DNA from: Margaritispora aquatica
Lineage: Eukaryota > Ascomycota > Leotiomycetes > Helotiales > Discinellaceae
Length of the DNA stretch: 64,000 bases
Assembly: GCA_007644065.1 (NCBI GenBank)
Contig: VJWN01000002.1
Span: forward strand, 1,265,831-1,329,830
Direction of reading: 5' to 3'
The translations under genes and the position numbers were made by a program. Shown piece by piece: positions 58,899-64,000 of the stretch; the stretch's first letter is position 1, and each line of letters begins with the position of its first letter. The notes below the pieces were generated by a model. The model saw nothing but the letters and a program-made list of their open reading frames with translations, was not told the DNA's origin and made no database searches.

Positions 58899-60521
58899 AT
58901 GCTTACCAAAACCAAGACATCACTTCGCCTAGCTGCCACATCAAGCCCATCGAGGTGCTCAAATTCAATTCGGAAGGTTGCCACTCAAGCGAAGGCTTCA
59001 AGAAAAGAGGGTGACATCTCAAGTGTATTCGTATCACTTTCTGGCGTGAAACCAGAGCCACTACCAGAGCGATTCGCAAACATCAAACGACAGCTTATCC
59101 GAGGGAACGAGGAACGACTTAGCCAAAGTTGGCAGAGATTGCTAGAACAACTTGCAATCGAGAACAAAACTGTGAAAGCAGCAGGGCCAGCCATCATCCC
59201 CCAGATCCAATTTAGTGATCTCGGAAGCGCCTCGAAAGACTTCATCCAAGAAACGAAAAAGCGGGGTGTAGCTGTAATTAAAGGTGTAATTCCTGAAACT
59301 GAGGCACGAAATTACAAGAATGAAGTCGAGGAATATGTAAAGTTAAACCCCTGGACCAGAGGTATGTTATTGATGTTTTGTTCAAGAAGGCAATTGTTTA
59401 ACACCCTTTAGCATTTCCTGCACATGACCCTCAGGTTTTTGAGCTTTACTGGTCTGCACCTCAAGTGAAGGCTCGATCACATCCAAAGATGCTTGAAGCG
59501 CAAACGTGGTTGATGAACTTGTGGCATTCGACTGACAAAGATGCACTCATCTCCACGTCTCAGCCCCTCGCATATGCCGATCGTGTCAGGATAAGGACAC
59601 CAGGAGATTCATCTTTTGCGTTAGGCCCTCATGTCGACGGAGGCTCGTGCGAAAGGTGGGAGCCTCAGGGCTATGGACTCGGGGGCGTCTATGACAAGAT
59701 CTTCGAAGGTCGATGGGAGGAATACGACCCCTGGGAGTCGAGTTGCCGTATTCCTGTAGTCAGTGATCTCTACCAAGGATCTGGTTCTTGCTCGATGTTC
59801 CGCATGTTTCAAGGATGGCTTGGCCTTTCCCATACCGCGCCCACGGAGGGGACTCTTATGGTCAACCCTCTTCTCCAGCTTGCAACCGCATATTTCCTCC
59901 TCCGACCATTCTTTGAACCTAGGAGTATGCCCGAGATGAGTGGTGGACAGTCTTCACCGGCATTCTTGAGTCCAGAAAATTGGAGACTGAAGAGTGCCAC
60001 TGAGATGTCAACTGAGTTACACGGAGCGAACCCAGGCAGTGGACAAGAGTTGAACGATGCCTTTCACCCTCATCTGGACTTGTCAGCTAGTATGGTCCAC
60101 ATCCCAAAGATAACACCAGGTGATTTTGTTGTATGGCATTGCGACAGTAGGTAATACTTCCTAAACATACCACTCAGCGCTAAACTTCATAGCCATCCAC
60201 GCTGTCGATAAAGTCCACACAGGGAAAGGAGACTCTAGCGTGATGTATATTCCCGTTGTGCCAGTCACCGCGTCAAACGTCGAATATCTCAAACGACAGC
60301 GCGACACATTTCTCTCAGGGGAACCAGGACCTGACTTTCCAGGAGGTAAGGGAGAGGCTGAACACCGTGGTCGGCCTGGTGTGGAATTCCTTGCAGAGCA
60401 GGGAGGTGAGGAAGGATTGCGATCGATGGGACTCGCACAACTAAAGAAGATGGACTGGGAGCAAGGCCGTGGCGCGTCTGAAGTCATTCAGAAAGCCAAC
60501 CAATCTCTAGGATTTCTTTGA
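58899..60521 (+). CDS. DUF1479-family Fe(II)/2-oxoglutarate-type oxygenase, probably mitochondrial
   Basis: Member of the DUF1479 (YbiU-like) family with a jelly-roll oxygenase signature; substrate unknown. Exons are 58899-59361, 59412-60146 and 60193-60521, giving 508 residues. The N-terminus (MLTKTKTSLRLAATSSPSRC) is basic, Ser/Thr-rich and free of acidic residues, like a mitochondrial presequence. A metal-binding HxD sits in LGPHVDGGSCERW (H228, D230). A distal histidine lies in WHCDTIHAVDKVHTG (H402), with WHCD and TIHAVD joined by the second splice. Other family blocks are RGVAVIKGVIPETEA near residue 125 and VWHCD before the metal histidine. Both introns (50 and 46 bp) are needed to keep frame. 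Divergently transcribed from the zinc-cluster factor. Confidence 0.88.
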
Positions 60522-61811
60522 AAGCATCATCGGTTTGCGAGGAGTTGGAGTTGTGGTCTGAGCTTGTCGCTCCTTAGTCTGGTTGATTACGTCGATGATG
60601 AGAGGGTGCTAGGTCTAAAGTCTAGCAACCACTTTGCTGAAGGGGATATTCATGGGAGATGTAACAGTAGCGTATAAATTGTCACAGAAATATCAGAAGG
60701 TTCAAAAATTTAAAATAAATAACAAACTTACTCGAACAAGACTTACCTGCTACTTACCACACGGTGAACACAGGGTATCGGGACTCGAGTACCACTGCTG
60801 ATTTCAGAGACCGGTATCTTGGGATTCCTTCCACTCCATTAGACACCATCATACCATGAGGTCTTACAGAGGCTGGGACTATGCTATAGGCAGTGTTAAG
60901 CGAACTTATATCCTTTGAGTCTCTTCCACGTGCAGAATCCACTTCCGGATGGAATAACGTATATGCTGCAAGCTAACAGATTGTTCACTAGTTAGTGGCC
61001 CAGCTATACTTACAATAGGTGAAGCTATGCACCAGACACCAGGCACCGGTTGCCTAGGAGCCTCAGCAAAGATTCGGCCATCTCTATAGGCATGCTGTCA
61101 CAAACATCTGTGGTAAGCCTCAAAGAGTGATTGGTATACTTCGGACTTCGGCAGCGAGGACTGACAGCATCAATATCAGGCTGTTTCGATTTACCCTGAG
61201 TGGCCAGCGTAGTAGTGTATACAGGATACAGACACCATCAAGGAACTAATCTTCGAAACATAATCTTGCACCGGTCGAGATGAAGTGTACTCCTGTCGAC
61301 AGGCTGCGTAAACGAATATAAACTTTTATGTGTCGTCGCAACGCTTGATGCGGTGATATACAAAAATGGCAACCATAGACAATAATTGGGGCAAATACCC
61401 CCCGCTTGAAGGAGAAAGAGCGACCGAAAGAAGGTCAACTGCGCATAATTCTTGGGCCTTTTTCACGAAGACTACCAAGCACAGCATTTCTCTTTCTCCA
61501 AACAGCTCACACTTAGTTTTGAATCACGAATCCCAGACTTCTTTTGAAAGTTTAGGACGGTTGACTGTCAGGAACAGGTGGCATCCTAGTTGTGAAAAAG
61601 TGAAAGGGTTGATGTTGATGGCTTCAAGGGGCAGATTCATGGTAGATGGTGGTTGGTAGATGTGGATGAAAAGTCCAGAAAATTGGGTACCATAGACATA
61701 ATCATTTACTTTCACCCTCGATGACCTTTTCAGAAGTTCTAGGAAGCAATGCCATAGGCAGGAAATTGATTCAAAATTGTATCATTTCAGCCTGTATGAC
61801 TGATGCTATCT
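60522..61811. other. Intergenic region between convergent genes, no gene seen
   Basis: 1.3 kb holding the 3' ends of the oxygenase (+) and PRP16 (-) genes. ORFs are all under 100 residues without domains. Confidence 0.4.
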
Positions 61812-64000
61812 CTAAAATCCTCGTCCCGGCCTCTTCACCACGGGCTTTCTGACAGCGCCATTTGTGGCAACCTTTTTTACAACTGAAGATACCATTGGCT
61901 TCTTTGTGGTTTTCAATTTCTCCTTCTCAATCCTCTGTTCTTCTTGCAGCTTGTCGTCTGCCATTTTCGCTTCGATTTCCATTTTCCGGTTGAACTCGAC
62001 CTCAGTCACTCGCTTCTCTCGAGCGGAATAACCTTTTTCCTTGATCGAATAGAATACACCACCCAGGTCTGCAAGCCAATGAGGATCAACAGATGTCACA
62101 GTTGACATATACTCCTTGGAAGTTAAGATAAGCTCGTGATAGACAACATAGTCCGGAAGATATCCTAAACCATATAAGGCACTGGTAGGATGTAATTGGA
62201 TAGTCACGCTCGTCCTAAGATTCACGTATTCGCCAATACCCTTTACCTTCGCAGCTTGATGATAGTAACCAGAGCAAATGCACTTGCGAATAATGTCCCA
62301 GTCAGTTCCACAGCTGATCATAGACATCTTCTGCATTTTCATGATGTCCAGGAGCTGCTCTCTGATCTCTTTGGCGCGCCGAAGAGATTTGGGGTGCAGA
62401 AAATGGCGGGTACACCAAGCATCCGAATAGCCGTTACTCTTCCATTGAGAGTACACATGTAGATATGTCAGATGGTCAGATTCGGGAACGAAAAATTTCT
62501 CTCTTGCTGCATCCGACTCTTCCTGTCGCTCTTTAGGCCTGTAAAAGACACCTGGAACAGACAACATCGAAACAATTGTTAGCATCTCCTCACTACAACC
62601 ATAGTCTTCGGAAGTGATGAGTAGCTTTGATAATGATGGATCCATAGGGAACGCAGTCATTTTTTTGCCTATTGCTGTCAAGTCACCGATGTTGCTGAGC
62701 GCACCCAAAGCCCAAAGATCAAATAATGAAGTCGTTATGGTGTCTTGAGGTGGAGGATCCATAAAATCAAAATCCAACAGATCCTTAACACCTAAAGACT
62801 TCAGTAACAACACAATGTTGCTCAAATTGGTGCGTTGTATCTCAGGGATAGTTTGAATATACATTTCATCTTTGAAGGCCGCTTCTGTGAAAAGATGATA
62901 GGCTTTTCCTGGCCCTGTACGACCAGCACGCCCGGCTCTCTGTGAGGCGTTGGCTTGTGAGATGGGTGTGATCTGCAACGTATCCATACCCATTCTAGGA
63001 TTGTAGACCTTGAGCTTCGAGTACCCAGCATCAACCACATACATAATGCCATCCACCGTTAAACTAGTCTCCGCGATATTCGTCGCAACAATGACTTTCC
63101 TGACACCAGGAGCAGCTTTGTCGAAAATCTTTGCTTGGAGGTCTGCTGGCATTTGGCTGTAGATCGGAAGAATTAGAAGCTTTGGTGGGTCGTTGAGCGC
63201 GTTGAGACGTTCTTGAACGAGTTCGCAAGTGACCTCGATGTCCTCTTGACCAGTCATGAAAACCAGAATATCGCCAGCTCCTTGAGATACGTGGATTGCC
63301 AAGACTTGTTGTACAGCTTGATCTACATAGTCTTCTACAGGTGATCGGTGATACATTCTGTCAACTGGAAATGTTCGACCGGGGATAAAGAATTCTGGAG
63401 CACCTCCATAGAAATCCGAAAACCTCTTCGAATTCATAGTGGCAGAAGTGACAATTAGCTTGACATCTCGTCGGCGGGCCAATACCTTTTTGAATAGACC
63501 CATAAGTACGTCGGTATTCAAAGCTCTTTCGTGAGCTTCGTCCATGATGACGCACGAATATCGGTCTAAATCAGGCTCATTGAGCGACTCTCGGAGTAAG
63601 ACACCATCTGTCATATATTTGATGACAGTTTCTTTGCTCGTGCAGTCTTCAAAACGGATTGCGTAGCCCACAGTGCCACCAAGCCGGCATTCCATTTCCT
63701 CACTCACTCGTTTCGCAACACTCATAGCTGCGACTCTTCGAGGCTGTGTACAACCTATCATGCCGAGCTTACCATATCCATCTTCATACAGAAACTGAGT
63801 AAGCTGGGTAGTCTTTCCTGAGCCTGTCTCCCCAACCACAATAACAACCTGGTTATCCCGAATCACTCGGAGCAGATCTTCACGAACAGCGAAAGCGGGC
63901 AGGAATTCTCGCTGCTCCTTCAATGATTTGCTTTGACTGAAGTTGCTGGCTCCCTCGTTTTTCTTCATATGCTGTGCAAACTTGCTATTCCCTTGCTCTT
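61812..64000 (-). CDS. PRP16: DEAH-box splicing helicase Prp16 (5' part outside window)
   Basis: Spliceosomal ATPase that remodels the spliceosome between the two catalytic steps. The frame is open past the window edge at 64000 (the codons before MKKNEG read [10 protein letters not shown], as in Prp16), so the N-terminal domain lies outside. The visible ~728 residues hold the helicase core: GETGSGKT (I), TQPRRVAA (Ia), DEAH (II), SAT (III), [11 protein letters not shown] (IV), [10 protein letters not shown] (V) and QRAGRAGR (VI). Winged-helix, ratchet (HA2) and OB-fold regions follow ([50 protein letters not shown]). The C-terminal tail is basic and ends [26 protein letters not shown] just before motif I distinguishes Prp16 from Prp2, Prp22 and Prp43. 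No intron is visible in this part. Confidence 0.93.
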   Translation of the reverse strand, partial: EQGNSKFAQHMKKNEGASNFSQSKSLKEQREFLPAFAVREDLLRVIRDNQVVIVVGETGSGKTTQLTQFLYEDGYGKLGMIGCTQPRRVAAMSVAKRVSEEMECRLGGTVGYAIRFEDCTSKETVIKYMTDGVLLRESLNEPDLDRYSCVIMDEAHERALNTDVLMGLFKKVLARRRDVKLIVTSATMNSKRFSDFYGGAPEFFIPGRTFPVDRMYHRSPVEDYVDQAVQQVLAIHVSQGAGDILVFMTGQEDIEVTCELVQERLNALNDPPKLLILPIYSQMPADLQAKIFDKAAPGVRKVIVATNIAETSLTVDGIMYVVDAGYSKLKVYNPRMGMDTLQITPISQANASQRAGRAGRTGPGKAYHLFTEAAFKDEMYIQTIPEIQRTNLSNIVLLLKSLGVKDLLDFDFMDPPPQDTITTSLFDLWALGALSNIGDLTAIGKKMTAFPMDPSLSKLLITSEDYGCSEEMLTIVSMLSVPGVFYRPKERQEESDAAREKFFVPESDHLTYLHVYSQWKSNGYSDAWCTRHFLHPKSLRRAKEIREQLLDIMKMQKMSMISCGTDWDIIRKCICSGYYHQAAKVKGIGEYVNLRTSVTIQLHPTSALYGLGYLPDYVVYHELILTSKEYMSTVTSVDPHWLADLGGVFYSIKEKGYSAREKRVTEVEFNRKMEIEAKMADDKLQEEQRIEKEKLKTTKKPMVSSVVKKVATNGAVRKPVVKRPGRGF

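Overview
The window is nuclear DNA of a filamentous ascomycete. The genes are spaced by long, moderately AT-rich intergenic tracts and carry many short introns (mostly 44-75 bp, GT-AG). Several encode fungus-specific families: LCL3, RAX2, a Pth11/SAT4-type rhodopsin-domain protein, a Cu-only SOD-like GPI protein and a DUF3602 protein. Gene structures and protein style look most like Leotiomycetes (Botrytis/Sclerotinia relatives). That placement is inference, not a database result. Exon structures below were assembled by hand from reading frame, splice consensus and family similarity.

Left part (0-20.6 kb): U2AF large subunit (-) head-to-head with OGG1 (+), then LCL3 nuclease (+), the polarity landmark RAX2 (+), an NAD-binding dehydrogenase with a 6-phosphogluconate-dehydrogenase-like fold (+), a four-TM protein of unknown function (+), a secreted cysteine-patterned GPI-type protein (-), a 383-bp Tc1/mariner-type MITE at 18.6-19.0 kb, and a Myb/SANT-domain protein (-).

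Middle (20.6-42.8 kb) is gene-sparse: a 7-TM Pth11-like protein (-), a Cu-only SOD-like GPI protein (-), the mitotic-exit GAP Bub2 (-) and a SulP sulfate permease (+), separated by 2-4 kb tracts in which I find no convincing gene.

Right part (42.8-64 kb): Mex67 mRNA exporter (-), PIC2-type mitochondrial phosphate carrier (+), a weak hypothetical ORF pair near 48-49 kb, a DUF3602/Par32-like protein (+), a BAH-PHD chromatin reader (+), then a contiguous set of MFS monocarboxylate-type transporter (+), zinc-cluster transcription factor (-) and DUF1479 Fe/2-oxoglutarate-type oxygenase (+), and finally the 3' part of the DEAH helicase Prp16 (-), which runs off the window edge.

Most genes are independent housekeeping genes. 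Three deal with mRNA processing or export (U2AF65, Prp16, Mex67) but are not adjacent. The one arrangement that looks like a functional unit is the transporter/regulator/oxygenase set at 54.3-60.5 kb, where regulator and oxygenase share a 309-bp divergent promoter. No tRNA, rRNA, CRISPR or virus-derived sequence was recognised.
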